Position numbers and translations under genes: made by a program. From positions 1-7,107 of the forward strand of contig SLKH01000315.1 of the NCBI GenBank assembly GCA_007134665.1: a stretch of DNA of 7,107 nucleotides, written 5' to 3'. Below, in pieces: positions 1 to 7,099 of this stretch; the stretch's first letter is position 1; every line of letters starts with the position of its first letter. The notes below the pieces were generated by a model. That model was not told the DNA's origin and did no database searches. It saw only the letters and a program-made list of their open reading frames with translations. This DNA is from Balneolaceae bacterium (lineage in GTDB: Bacteria > Bacteroidota > Rhodothermia > Balneolales > Balneolaceae).

Positions 1-21
1 TTTAACGAACCTGACAAACAC

Positions 22-1386
22 GTGGATCCATCTCTCTACCTGCTTCTGATTACTGTCATTTCTGTAGTACTTCTTCTCATTTTTGTGATGAGATTTAAAA
101 TTCATGCTTTTATCTCACTGATACTTGTAAGTATTTTCGTCGGTATTGCTGCCGGAATGCCTCTTCAGGATGTATTAAACAGTATTCAGGAGGGAATGGC
201 GGGAATTCTCGGGTTCATAGCCATAATCGTCGGCCTTGGATCCATTATGGGTAAACTGCTCGAGGTATCCGGGGGTGCTGAAGCATTGGCCAGGAACATC
301 GTTTCAATATTCGGTACCGACAGAACTCCATGGGGTATGACCTTCACCGGATTTATCATCTCCATACCTGTTTTTCTGGATGTCGGTTTTATCATTTTAG
401 TACCGATCATTTATGCACTGGCCAGGAAATCTAAAAAGTCTACCCTTTACTACGCAATCCCCTTGTTAGCCGGAATGCTTGTAACACATGCATTTATCCC
501 GCCAACTCCCGGCCCTACTGCAGTTGCCGAAATAATAGGCGTACCGCTTGGCTGGGTGATCATATTTGGTGTCGTCACCGGAATTCCTGCTGCCATTCTT
601 GCAGGCCCTATTTTCGGAAAGTATATTGGTAATAAAATTCATATCAACCCTCCTGAATTCAGTGAATCAGGCAAATCCAAAGCTCCATCTGTTGAAGAGA
701 GATCAGATTTCTTAATTATTCTACTGGTTATTCTGCTCCCTATTTTCCTGATTGTATCGGCCACGATAGTCGACTTTTTTCAAACGATCAACTGGATTGC
801 TGACGAATCTTTTTGGGTAGAATTGATTCAATTTATAGGGCATCCCTTCACTGCATTGATTATTTCCACACTCATTGCAGCCTATTTTCTCGGATACAGA
901 AAAGGGTTTTCAGGCAAAGAGGTGCTTTCATTTTCAGACAAGGCCCTGGCACCGGCCGGCCTGATCATCCTGGTAACCGGAGCAGGTGGTGTCTTCAAGG
1001 AGGTATTAGTAGACAGCGGAGTAGGCCTTGCACTGGCTGAAACCATCATGGCATTCCAGGTTGCCCCGATTATACTTGCCTATTTACTGGCAGTAGTAGT
1101 ACGTGTCAGCCAGGGTTCCGCAACCATTGCCATGATTACGGCTGCAGGCATGGTGGCACCTATGATGGGATCTTTTGACCTGTCTCAACCTGAAAAAGCC
1201 CTTATCGTAATTGCAATAGCAGCAGGTGCATCCATTCTTTCCCACTTCAATGACAGCGGATTTTGGCTGGTCAACAAGTACCTTGGGTTAACGGAACAAC
1301 AGACACTTCGTTCATGGACAGTCATGTCGGTTATCGTCTCTGTAACCGGTTTTACAATGGCACTACTCATTTCACTCTTCATCTGA
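22..1386 (+). CDS. GntP-family gluconate/sugar-acid:H+ symporter (start uncertain, possibly 5' partial)
   Basis: Inner-membrane permease of the GntP family, whose members import gluconate, idonate, fructuronate or related hydroxy acids with protons. Family landmarks, numbered from the GTG start: RFKIHAF near 24-30 after the first hydrophobic helix, VFLDVGF at 117-123, HAFIPPTPGP at 156-165, RVSQGSATIAMITAAGM at 361-377 and SHFNDSGFWLVNKYLG at 407-422. A polar linker lies near 212-230, and about a dozen hydrophobic segments span the rest. The 454 residues are close to the usual 440-450. The frame is open to the left edge (seven codons precede the GTG without a stop), so the true start may be the GTG or lie outside the window; no Shine-Dalgarno motif is visible. 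It ends 8 bases before the FAH-fold gene and is surely co-transcribed with it. The family is clear; the substrate is not. Confidence 0.93.
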   Translation: MDPSLYLLLITVISVVLLLIFVMRFKIHAFISLILVSIFVGIAAGMPLQDVLNSIQEGMAGILGFIAIIVGLGSIMGKLLEVSGGAEALARNIVSIFGTDRTPWGMTFTGFIISIPVFLDVGFIILVPIIYALARKSKKSTLYYAIPLLAGMLVTHAFIPPTPGPTAVAEIIGVPLGWVIIFGVVTGIPAAILAGPIFGKYIGNKIHINPPEFSESGKSKAPSVEERSDFLIILLVILLPIFLIVSATIVDFFQTINWIADESFWVELIQFIGHPFTALIISTLIAAYFLGYRKGFSGKEVLSFSDKALAPAGLIILVTGAGGVFKEVLVDSGVGLALAETIMAFQVAPIILAYLLAVVVRVSQGSATIAMITAAGMVAPMMGSFDLSQPEKALIVIAIAAGASILSHFNDSGFWLVNKYLGLTEQQTLRSWTVMSVIVSVTGFTMALLISLFI

Positions 1387-1394
1387 ATTTGACT

Positions 1395-2399
1395 ATGAAA
1401 CTAATTCAATTAATACACCCGAATCACAGAAGGCGGATTGCCGTGGTTGACCAGAATTCACTTGAACTCATCACTTCTGAGTTTTCCTCAAATTATGAGC
1501 TTTTTTCGAAGATGATTACCGAGCAGTCTTCTGCGGATAAGTTTATTCCGAATGTACTGACCGGTGAGAAACATGATTATGATCAGGTTTATACCAGCAA
1601 TAGTAAGTGGAAAATACTTCCTGCATTTGACCATCCTGCTTCACCACTTCACTGCATCCTTTCAGGCACAGGGTTAACCCATAAAGCAAGTGCTGAAAAC
1701 CGTCAGAAAATGCATCAGCAATTAAAGAAAGAAGAGATAACTGACAGCATGAAAATGTATCTCCTGGGCGAAGAAGGAGGCAAACCGGGAAAGGGAATCG
1801 TCGGAGTTCAACCGGAATGGTTCTACAAGGGGACCGGAACGAGCCTGAAAGCACACGGTGACCTGCTTGAGATCCCACCGTATGCTGATGACGGAGGTGA
1901 AGAACCGGAAATCGCAGGTATTTACCTGGTTGCAGAAGACGGTTCGCCATACAAGGTTGGGTATGCCCAGGCAAATGAATTTTCAGATCATGTGATGGAG
2001 AGAAAAAATTATCTCTATCTCGCACCTTCCAAATTACGGCAATGTGCCATCGGCCCTGAACTCATACTTGATCACGATTTTCAAGATATAACAGGTAACG
2101 TTGAAATCAGGCGAAATGGTAAGAAGGTCTGGTCTGAAACGATTAAAACAGGAGAACAGAACATGTGTCACTCTGTCGAAAATCTTGAACACCATCATTT
2201 TAAATATGAACAGCACCGGATACCCGGTACAGTTCATATCCATTTTTACGGTGCCGATGCATTTTCTTTCGGGGAAGGTTTACGCCTGAAAGGTGGAGAT
2301 CAGATGATTGTCAGCTTTAAAGGATTTGGCAGAGAACTGGTCAATACAGTTTCTGACAAAAGAAAGATAGTAAAACCGGTCCGGGTAAACCTGATTTAA
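1395..2399 (+). CDS. GguC/AraD1-type fumarylacetoacetate hydrolase-fold protein (probable 2-keto-3-deoxy sugar-acid enzyme)
   Basis: Cytoplasmic protein of 334 residues in the FAH superfamily, resembling the GguC/AraD1 subfamily. AraD1-type members are annotated as 2-keto-3-deoxy-L-arabonate dehydratases; other FAH-fold enzymes in sugar-acid pathways cleave 2,4-diketo-3-deoxy acids. Visible motifs: LSGTGLTHKASA at 89-100, GVQPEWFYKGTG at 137-148, GGEEPEIAGIY at 167-177, NEFSDH at 194-199, NYLYLAPSKLR at 205-215, GPEL at 220-223, ENLEHHHFKY at 262-271 and HIHFYGADAFSFGEG at 281-295. By analogy with FAH enzymes, E170, E172 and E195 are the likely metal ligands and K213 the active-site lysine. 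The frame is open further upstream, inside gntP, but the ATG at 1395 is preferred: it lies just past the gntP stop and opens the typical MKLIQLI N-terminus. No Shine-Dalgarno motif is present, so translation may be coupled to gntP. The family is secure; the exact reaction is inferred. Confidence 0.88.
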   Translation: MKLIQLIHPNHRRRIAVVDQNSLELITSEFSSNYELFSKMITEQSSADKFIPNVLTGEKHDYDQVYTSNSKWKILPAFDHPASPLHCILSGTGLTHKASAENRQKMHQQLKKEEITDSMKMYLLGEEGGKPGKGIVGVQPEWFYKGTGTSLKAHGDLLEIPPYADDGGEEPEIAGIYLVAEDGSPYKVGYAQANEFSDHVMERKNYLYLAPSKLRQCAIGPELILDHDFQDITGNVEIRRNGKKVWSETIKTGEQNMCHSVENLEHHHFKYEQHRIPGTVHIHFYGADAFSFGEGLRLKGGDQMIVSFKGFGRELVNTVSDKRKIVKPVRVNLI

Positions 2400-2407
2400 A
2401 TCACGGA

Positions 2408-3160
2408 TTAAAAAGTGATGGTTAGGCCGCCATCCGCAGTTATTACAGATCCGGTCATATAAGATGCATCCGGGCCTGCCAGGAACCAAGCTATTCCGGC
2501 GATCTCTTCCGGTTTTCCCGCTCTCTTAAGTGGCAAATGGTCATATTTGATGTAATTGTCTTCGAACCACTTCGTTTTCAGTTCATTAATTCCATCTTCT
2601 TTTACAGACATGGGTGTATCGACAAACCCGGGTGCAATCGCATTTGCAAGGATATTGCGTGGTGCCAGTTCCACAGCCAGAGATCTTGTAAATTGGGTTT
2701 TCGCTGCTTTGGCCATGCCATATGCCGAACTGCCAAATGCTACCCTATTATGATGAATCGATGTAACATGAATAATCCTTCCACCGTCCCTGATACTTGG
2801 GATTAATGCTCTGCATGCTTTCACTGCGCCATAGAGCATAATCTGGATAGATTGATCCCACTTTTCAAAATTTTCATCATCGATGGGTACTTTACGTGAA
2901 ATACCAGCACAATAAATATAGGTATGAATATCTGAGAATTTAGTTTTCACCTCAGTTTTCAGGTTTTCAATATGATCGTCCCTGGTTACATCGACCTCAA
3001 GCGCAATGTGTCCGTCACCTTTAAGCCTTTCCACCACTTTTTGTGTGGCAGAGAGGTCCGGTGCACAGGCCATGACACTCCACCCTTCGCCGGCAAACCG
3101 CTCGGCGATCGCTTTCCCGATACCGGAAGAGCCTCCTATTACAACTACTCTGTTACCCAT
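2408..3160 (-). CDS. Short-chain dehydrogenase/reductase with a non-standard catalytic tetrad
   Basis: Classical SDR oxidoreductase of 250 residues, a normal length. The glycine-rich nucleotide loop GGSSGIG is at 9-15, the DV after strand 3 at 57-58, a variant of the NNAG motif (YCAG) at 83-86, catalytic S134, Y147 and K151 at standard spacing, PGFVDTPM at 177-184 and a C-terminal TGSVITADGG at 236-245. The position normally held by Asn (the vNlxG motif) is M109, so the usual Asn-Ser-Tyr-Lys tetrad is incomplete. D35 after strand 2 mildly favours NAD(H), but cofactor choice is not decided. It is the last gene of the minus-strand block, 17 bases after the ThuA-like gene, with no Shine-Dalgarno motif and no promoter of its own visible. 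By context it may oxidise a sugar, aldonate or 2-keto-3-deoxy acid, as SDRs of the gluconate 5-dehydrogenase/KduD type do. The substrate is inference. Confidence 0.92.
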   Translation of the reverse strand: MGNRVVVIGGSSGIGKAIAERFAGEGWSVMACAPDLSATQKVVERLKGDGHIALEVDVTRDDHIENLKTEVKTKFSDIHTYIYCAGISRKVPIDDENFEKWDQSIQIMLYGAVKACRALIPSIRDGGRIIHVTSIHHNRVAFGSSAYGMAKAAKTQFTRSLAVELAPRNILANAIAPGFVDTPMSVKEDGINELKTKWFEDNYIKYDHLPLKRAGKPEEIAGIAWFLAGPDASYMTGSVITADGGLTITF

Positions 3161-3177
3161 GATAAATTTTTATTTGA

Positions 3178-4041
3178 TTAATCATAAAACCTGCCGGTCC
3201 AATGGATTGCATTTTCGATCATTGTCAGAAAGTGTTCTTCCGAAAAAGCACCGGCCTGATGCCCCATGGACGTATAAAATGTACGGCCTTCCCCCCGTTC
3301 TCTATACCAGGCGACAGGGTGATCACTACCCATTCCGAAATCTTTATTGGGTGCCAAAAGGGGAATACTTCCATCTGGATTAATTTCTTCCCCGTCCAAT
3401 CGGTACAATATTGTAAAACTGCGGTCACGCGGATTATTATAAAATACATACCATTCTTCTTCCCTTACCCAGGATTCCGGCAACCCTTGTGAAAGTTGCA
3501 AATTCATCTCATTGATCTCGATGGACAGAACTCCTTCCTGGAATTGCGGCCGCATGGTATGGTGGGAAAAGCGGGCACCGATGACTTCATCTTCATACCA
3601 ATCCCACTGATGAGAGAAGTCACCCGCTGCATGAATTCCAACATAACCGCCGCCGCCTTCTAGCCAGTTTCGAAAATGTTCCCGCTGTTCTGGGTTGAGT
3701 GCTTTCCCGCTTACGTTATTGAAGACAACTACATCAAATTTTTGTAATTGCTCCTGATTGAATATTGCTCCATTTTCAGTACTGAACAGGCTCCATCCCA
3801 ATTCATCTGCCATTTCCCGGAATACAGGCTGTGAGGCTTCAATCGCTTCATGATGCCTGAAGGCATTTGTTTTGGAAAATACCAAAACAGCTCTCTCCCC
3901 AAGATCAGGCAATTCCGGAGGATTGGTATCATAGAAGTTGAACCCATACATGGCTTTCCAAGCAAATAAACCAGCTGCAACTATCGCAAGCAGGGCTATG
4001 CTTGCAATAGTGATTAATGAAACCTTAATAAATTTCTTCAT
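3178..4041 (-). CDS. Membrane-anchored ThuA-like (trehalose-utilisation) domain protein
   Basis: A 287-residue protein with an N-terminal anchor and a ThuA-like domain, which has a class I glutamine amidotransferase-like fold. The start MKKFIK is followed by a hydrophobic helix at about 7-28 with no lipobox and no clear cleavage site, so it probably sits in the inner membrane with its domain in the periplasm. Domain landmarks: VLVFSKTNAFRHHEAIE at 52-68, FNNVSGKALNPEQREHF at 107-123, GGGGYVGIHAAGDF at 129-142, WDWYEDEVIGARFSHH at 146-161, EEEWYVFY at 194-201, and GSDHPVAWYRERGEGRTFYTSMGHQ, in two halves, around 238-262. No cysteine occupies the amidotransferase nucleophile region. Rhizobial ThuA acts in the 3-keto route of trehalose and related sugars; biochemical roles of other members are poorly known. 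It lies 51 bases after the symporter gene and 17 before the SDR gene, so all three are likely one transcript. Confidence 0.9.
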   Translation of the reverse strand: MKKFIKVSLITIASIALLAIVAAGLFAWKAMYGFNFYDTNPPELPDLGERAVLVFSKTNAFRHHEAIEASQPVFREMADELGWSLFSTENGAIFNQEQLQKFDVVVFNNVSGKALNPEQREHFRNWLEGGGGYVGIHAAGDFSHQWDWYEDEVIGARFSHHTMRPQFQEGVLSIEINEMNLQLSQGLPESWVREEEWYVFYNNPRDRSFTILYRLDGEEINPDGSIPLLAPNKDFGMGSDHPVAWYRERGEGRTFYTSMGHQAGAFSEEHFLTMIENAIHWTGRFYD

Positions 4042-4092
4042 TTATATACATATCATAGATATACAGATTTCGATAATGTAATATCAGCCGTA

Positions 4093-5844
4093 TTAACTAA
4101 AGAAGAAATAAATTAAAATTATCAAGACAACCAGTAGAACAGAGAGGAAAATATCTCTCCAGTTATAACTCGCCCTGGAATCACTTTTGTCTTTATCAGT
4201 GAGTGTTCCAAATGTGAGTCCTGAGATTTTTTGATAATCCGGGGCTTTTGTCATATAACTTACACCGATCATCACAACGACACATGTCAGAAAGATCACA
4301 AGGCTGTAATACTGGAAGAATATATTACTGATAACCCACAGGAAAGAACCTTCCGCATAACTAAATCCATCGATCAAAGCCAGTGGCGTATCAACAGCAA
4401 GCCTGAAAATTCCCATTGCAAATCCAATTCCCAAAGCAGCCAGACAACCTTCTTTATTCAGCCTTTTAGAGAAAACTCCAAGGAAGAAGACAACAAATAT
4501 TGGTGGTGCCAGGTATGATTGTACACCCTGCAGATAATCATAAAGTCCCCGGCTGCCCTGGATTACAGGTATCCAGAGTAAACCGATAATAACCATAATG
4601 ATGGTTGCAATACGGCCCATCCAGACCAGCCTTTCTTCGGATGATTCAGGCCTTAATTTTTTGTAAAAATCCATCGTAAACAGTGTGGATGATGCATTAA
4701 ATACACCTGCAAGTGAACTCATCAGCGCCGCTAATAACCCGGCAACCACAATTCCCCTGATACCCACCGGCAATACGTGGGTTACAAGCATCGGAAATGC
4801 GGCCTGGGCATTTTGTGTGATTACTTCTCCATTCTCATCGATAAGTACCTGTTGAAGAGCAGCAAATTCTCCGGATTGGGCAAGCGCAAATGTGATGATT
4901 CCGGGAATGATGAAAATAAACACAGGCAGAAGCTTGAGAAAAGCCGCAGCGATCGAGCCACGCCGTGCTTGCTGAACATTTTCAGCTCCAAGTGCACGCT
5001 GAACGATGTACTGGTCGGTTGTCCAGTACCAAAGCCCGACGATCGGAGCTGCAAATAACATTCCAAGCCATGGGTAATTGCTGTTGAAATACCAGGCCAT
5101 TCTGTTCTCTTCCATTACCGGGGCCCAGGTCGATTCCATTCCTTCCGGAACAAGAGGCTTCCACAGATTAAACATTTCATCCCCCGCAATCTCAACCAGG
5201 CGGTTCCAGCCACCGATAGCATCGAGACCGTAAATCAATACCAGAAATGAACCGAATACAAGAACCAGTGTTTGAAGTGCCTCGGTATACGCAACTGCAC
5301 GTAATCCACCCAATACTGTATAAGCACCGGTAAAAACGATTACCAAAATGGATCCGATCCAAAAACTGTCAAGACCCATAAAATTAATATCAGGAAGCAG
5401 TACACTGAATACGATACCACCGGCAAAAATACCAACAGCTATTTTCGTCAAAACATAAGCAACAAGTGAAATTCCGGAGAGAAGTGCTCGTGCCAGTGGT
5501 GAAAATCTTTTTTCAAGAAATTCAGGCATTGTAAACACTTTGGAGCGAAGATAAAATGGTACCATGATCCATCCCAAAACCAGCAAACACCAGGCATGCA
5601 GTTCATAATGTGCCATGGCTACCCCGTCAGTTGCCCCCGATCCGGCAAGGCCAACAAGGTGTTCTGACCCGATATTTGATGAAAAAATTGATGCCCCCAC
5701 AATCAGCCATCCCAGGTGCCTGCCGGCAAGAAAATAATCTGTAGTCGTATCGGTAGGCTGACGTATCACCCACCAAGCCAGCCCGGCGATTACAAGAAAA
5801 TATAGCCCGATAACAATCCAGTCAAGTGCTGCTAATGCTCCCAT
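4093..5844 (-). CDS. Sodium/sugar symporter of the SSS family, SGLT type
   Basis: Inner-membrane sodium/solute symporter of 583 residues with about 14 hydrophobic segments. Residues that bind sugar in SGLT proteins appear conserved: N57 and H62 in SSNIGSEHLVGLAGSG (55-70), E81 in HYELHAW (79-85), K304 in AFLKLLP (301-307) and Q439 in LYDYLQGVQSYLAPP (434-448). The WYWTTDQYIVQR motif is at 272-283 and VFTGAYTVLGGLRAVAYTEA, the family signature, at 170-189. Sodium-site serines fall in ALMSSLAG near 373-380. This pattern matches glucose/galactose-type carriers such as vSGLT and human SGLT1, not proline, pantothenate or sialate members. The ATG at 5844 opens a normal SGLT N-terminus; no Shine-Dalgarno motif precedes it. 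It probably leads its own transcript with the ThuA-like and SDR genes, from a promoter in the 169-base gap behind it. Which sugar is carried is unknown; a neighbouring mutarotase suggests a free aldose. Confidence 0.95.
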   Translation of the reverse strand: MGALAALDWIVIGLYFLVIAGLAWWVIRQPTDTTTDYFLAGRHLGWLIVGASIFSSNIGSEHLVGLAGSGATDGVAMAHYELHAWCLLVLGWIMVPFYLRSKVFTMPEFLEKRFSPLARALLSGISLVAYVLTKIAVGIFAGGIVFSVLLPDINFMGLDSFWIGSILVIVFTGAYTVLGGLRAVAYTEALQTLVLVFGSFLVLIYGLDAIGGWNRLVEIAGDEMFNLWKPLVPEGMESTWAPVMEENRMAWYFNSNYPWLGMLFAAPIVGLWYWTTDQYIVQRALGAENVQQARRGSIAAAFLKLLPVFIFIIPGIITFALAQSGEFAALQQVLIDENGEVITQNAQAAFPMLVTHVLPVGIRGIVVAGLLAALMSSLAGVFNASSTLFTMDFYKKLRPESSEERLVWMGRIATIIMVIIGLLWIPVIQGSRGLYDYLQGVQSYLAPPIFVVFFLGVFSKRLNKEGCLAALGIGFAMGIFRLAVDTPLALIDGFSYAEGSFLWVISNIFFQYYSLVIFLTCVVVMIGVSYMTKAPDYQKISGLTFGTLTDKDKSDSRASYNWRDIFLSVLLVVLIILIYFFFS

Positions 5845-5856
5845 AGGTTAGTTATT

Positions 5857-5879
5857 AGATTAATTATTACGGTTAATCT
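5857..5879. promoter_or_regulatory. Perfect 7-bp inverted repeat at the predicted transcription start (possible operator)
   Basis: AGATTAA at 5857-5863 and TTAATCT at 5873-5879 are exact inverted copies separated by 9 bases. The repeat directly abuts the candidate -7 element and spans the predicted start of the symporter transcript, the usual place for a repressor site. It could instead form a weak, AT-rich hairpin in the leader. I know of no named regulator that fits it; the operator reading is inference from position and symmetry. Confidence 0.35.
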
Positions 5880-5887
5880 CAAAAATA
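5880..5887 (-). promoter_or_regulatory. Candidate Bacteroidota-type -7 promoter element for the symporter gene
   Basis: Read on the minus strand, these bases are TATTTTTG, an exact match to the TAnnTTTG -7 consensus described for Bacteroidota primary-sigma promoters. The element lies 35 bases before the symporter ATG, which would put the transcript start near 5873-5876 and give a leader of about 30 bases. A clean -33 TTTG is not seen at the usual distance; only a T-rich stretch (5911-5914) lies there, so support rests on one half of the promoter. The region is AT-rich, which raises the chance of a random match. Confidence 0.4.
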
Positions 5888-5938
5888 AAAACTCAATGTA
5901 CTCATAGCTTAAAACATGACAAAAAATAATCAACAAAC

Positions 5939-5946
5939 AAACGTTT
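5939..5946. promoter_or_regulatory. AAACGTTT palindrome, possible LacI-family-type operator core
   Basis: An 8-bp perfect palindrome with a central CG, flanked by A/T-rich sequence, in the gap between the mutarotase and symporter genes. The core resembles operators of LacI-family sugar regulators, which are built around a central CG within A/T-rich half-sites. Symmetry does not extend beyond 8 bp. It would lie roughly 65-70 bases upstream of the predicted symporter transcript start, a position that suits an activator better than a repressor. No regulator gene is in the window. Confidence 0.2.
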
Positions 5947-6013
5947 TATCCAACATGGGCACATTAATTTAGTGGACCCGGCTCTTCATAAAACCCGATA
6001 GACATATTTCATT

Positions 6014-7099
6014 CTACTCAACAGAAAATGAATAAATTGTCTGAGACTCATATTTATCTCCCGGCCTCAGGATGGTTGAAGGAAATTCCGGCTCGTTGGG
6101 TGAATTGGGAAAGTGCTGTGGTTCAAGGCACAATCCGGCGTACTGTCCGTATGGTGTGCCGTCAGGTGCAGATAAACTTCCATCCAGAAAATTACCTGAA
6201 TAGAACTGAATTCCAGGCTCTGTCGTCAACAAAGACAGCTTTCGGCCGCTTTCTCGGTGGATCAATTCTGCAGCAAGAGACAATTCGCCGGAGGAATTAT
6301 CTAAAACAAAATTGTGGTCATACCCTCCTTCAACCTGGTCAATTCCGGATCCGATTGAGTGAAATTCGGTAAAATCAAATGGAGAGCTGTGAACCGTTCT
6401 GATTTCACCAGTTGGTATAAGCTCACTATCAACAGGTGTATAATTACCGGAATGTAATTTTAACTCATGGCCCAAAATATCTGAAGATGGATTTCCACTT
6501 AGATTAAAATAACTGTGTGCCGTTAAATTTACATGCGTGGTTTTATCCGTTTCCGCCTCGTAATCGATGATCAGTTCATCTTCTGCTGTTAAGGTATATG
6601 TGACAGTTACTTCAAGATTTCCGGGATATCCCTCCTCACCATCTTCGCTCATATACGTTAACCTTAGTGAACCTTCATCTGTGACTTCTGCATCCCACAG
6701 CACCTTATCAAACCCGACTTCCCCGCCATGCAGGTGGTTATTGCCATCATTGATTGTAAGCTGATATTCTGTACCATCAATTTCAAAACGACCATTGGCA
6801 ATTCGATTTCCATATCTCCCGATCAACGCTCCAAAGTAAGGATGCCCGCTCAGGTAATCGTCCAGATTGTCAAATCCCAGTACAACATTTTCTGACACAC
6901 CATCGCTGCCGGGAACCTTTAATGATGTTATGATCCCCCCATAATTCGTTATTCTCACTTCCATACCGTTATCATTTATCAACGTGTACAGATGTACCTC
7001 CCTGCCATCATCCATTTGGCCAAAACTTTCTTCTGAAATACCCATCATCATATCGTTTTCTTCTGTTTCATTACAACCGGTCATAATGATAAATGCCAT
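6014..7099 (-). CDS. galM: Aldose 1-epimerase (galactose mutarotase), lipoprotein, N-terminus cut by window edge
   Basis: Interconverts alpha and beta anomers of aldoses such as galactose or glucose. The GalM fold is complete: GRYGNRIANGRFEIDG at 94-109, NNHLHGG at 120-126 with active-site H124, THVNLTAHSYFNLSG at 188-202 with H195, GGYDHNFVLD at 258-267 with substrate-binding D261, PGIQFYSGNFLDG at 295-307, and GLCLEPQHFPNSPNEPEFP at 322-340 with catalytic base E326 (numbered from the Met at 7099). The visible N-terminus, CLMAFIIMTGC, is the end of a lipoprotein signal peptide with the lipidated Cys at residue 9. It lacks a charged n-region and is too short, and the frame is open to the edge, so the real start lies beyond 7107. 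Acidic residues (NETEEND) follow the Cys. The protein therefore acts outside the cytoplasm, presenting anomers for the symporter encoded downstream on the same strand after 169 bases. Confidence 0.95.
   Translation of the reverse strand: MAFIIMTGCNETEENDMMMGISEESFGQMDDGREVHLYTLINDNGMEVRITNYGGIITSLKVPGSDGVSENVVLGFDNLDDYLSGHPYFGALIGRYGNRIANGRFEIDGTEYQLTINDGNNHLHGGEVGFDKVLWDAEVTDEGSLRLTYMSEDGEEGYPGNLEVTVTYTLTAEDELIIDYEAETDKTTHVNLTAHSYFNLSGNPSSDILGHELKLHSGNYTPVDSELIPTGEIRTVHSSPFDFTEFHSIGSGIDQVEGGYDHNFVLDNSSGELSLAAELIHRESGRKLSLLTTEPGIQFYSGNFLDGSLSAPDGTPYGQYAGLCLEPQHFPNSPNEPEFPSTILRPGDKYESQTIYSFSVE

Noticed and set aside
1263..1394. Possible N-terminal extension of the FAH-fold gene overlapping the end of gntP
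   Set aside because: The extra 44 codons overlap the conserved gntP C-terminus in another frame and show no family similarity; the ATG at 1395 gives the expected N-terminus.
1543..2025. A 160-codon open frame on the minus strand inside the FAH-fold gene
   Set aside because: It lies wholly antisense to a gene with clear family motifs, and its translation has the Cys/His/Arg-rich, motif-free look of a shadow frame.
2400..2419. Bidirectional intrinsic terminator between the convergent genes
   Set aside because: The stem is only 5 bp with a 10-base loop and no T-tract of useful length on the plus strand; too weak to call.
3175..3184. TGATTAATCA 10-bp palindrome over the end of the ThuA-like gene
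   Set aside because: It includes the stop codon and lies in AT-rich sequence within a 17-base gap of a likely operon; chance symmetry is the simpler reading.
5888..6013. Intrinsic terminator after the mutarotase gene
   Set aside because: I looked for a GC-rich stem followed by T residues on the minus strand. The CCGGGT and CGGGTTTT segments there do not pair with each other.
6028..6372. A 114-codon plus-strand open frame opposite the mutarotase C-terminus
   Set aside because: Antisense to the most conserved part of GalM; no recognisable domain.
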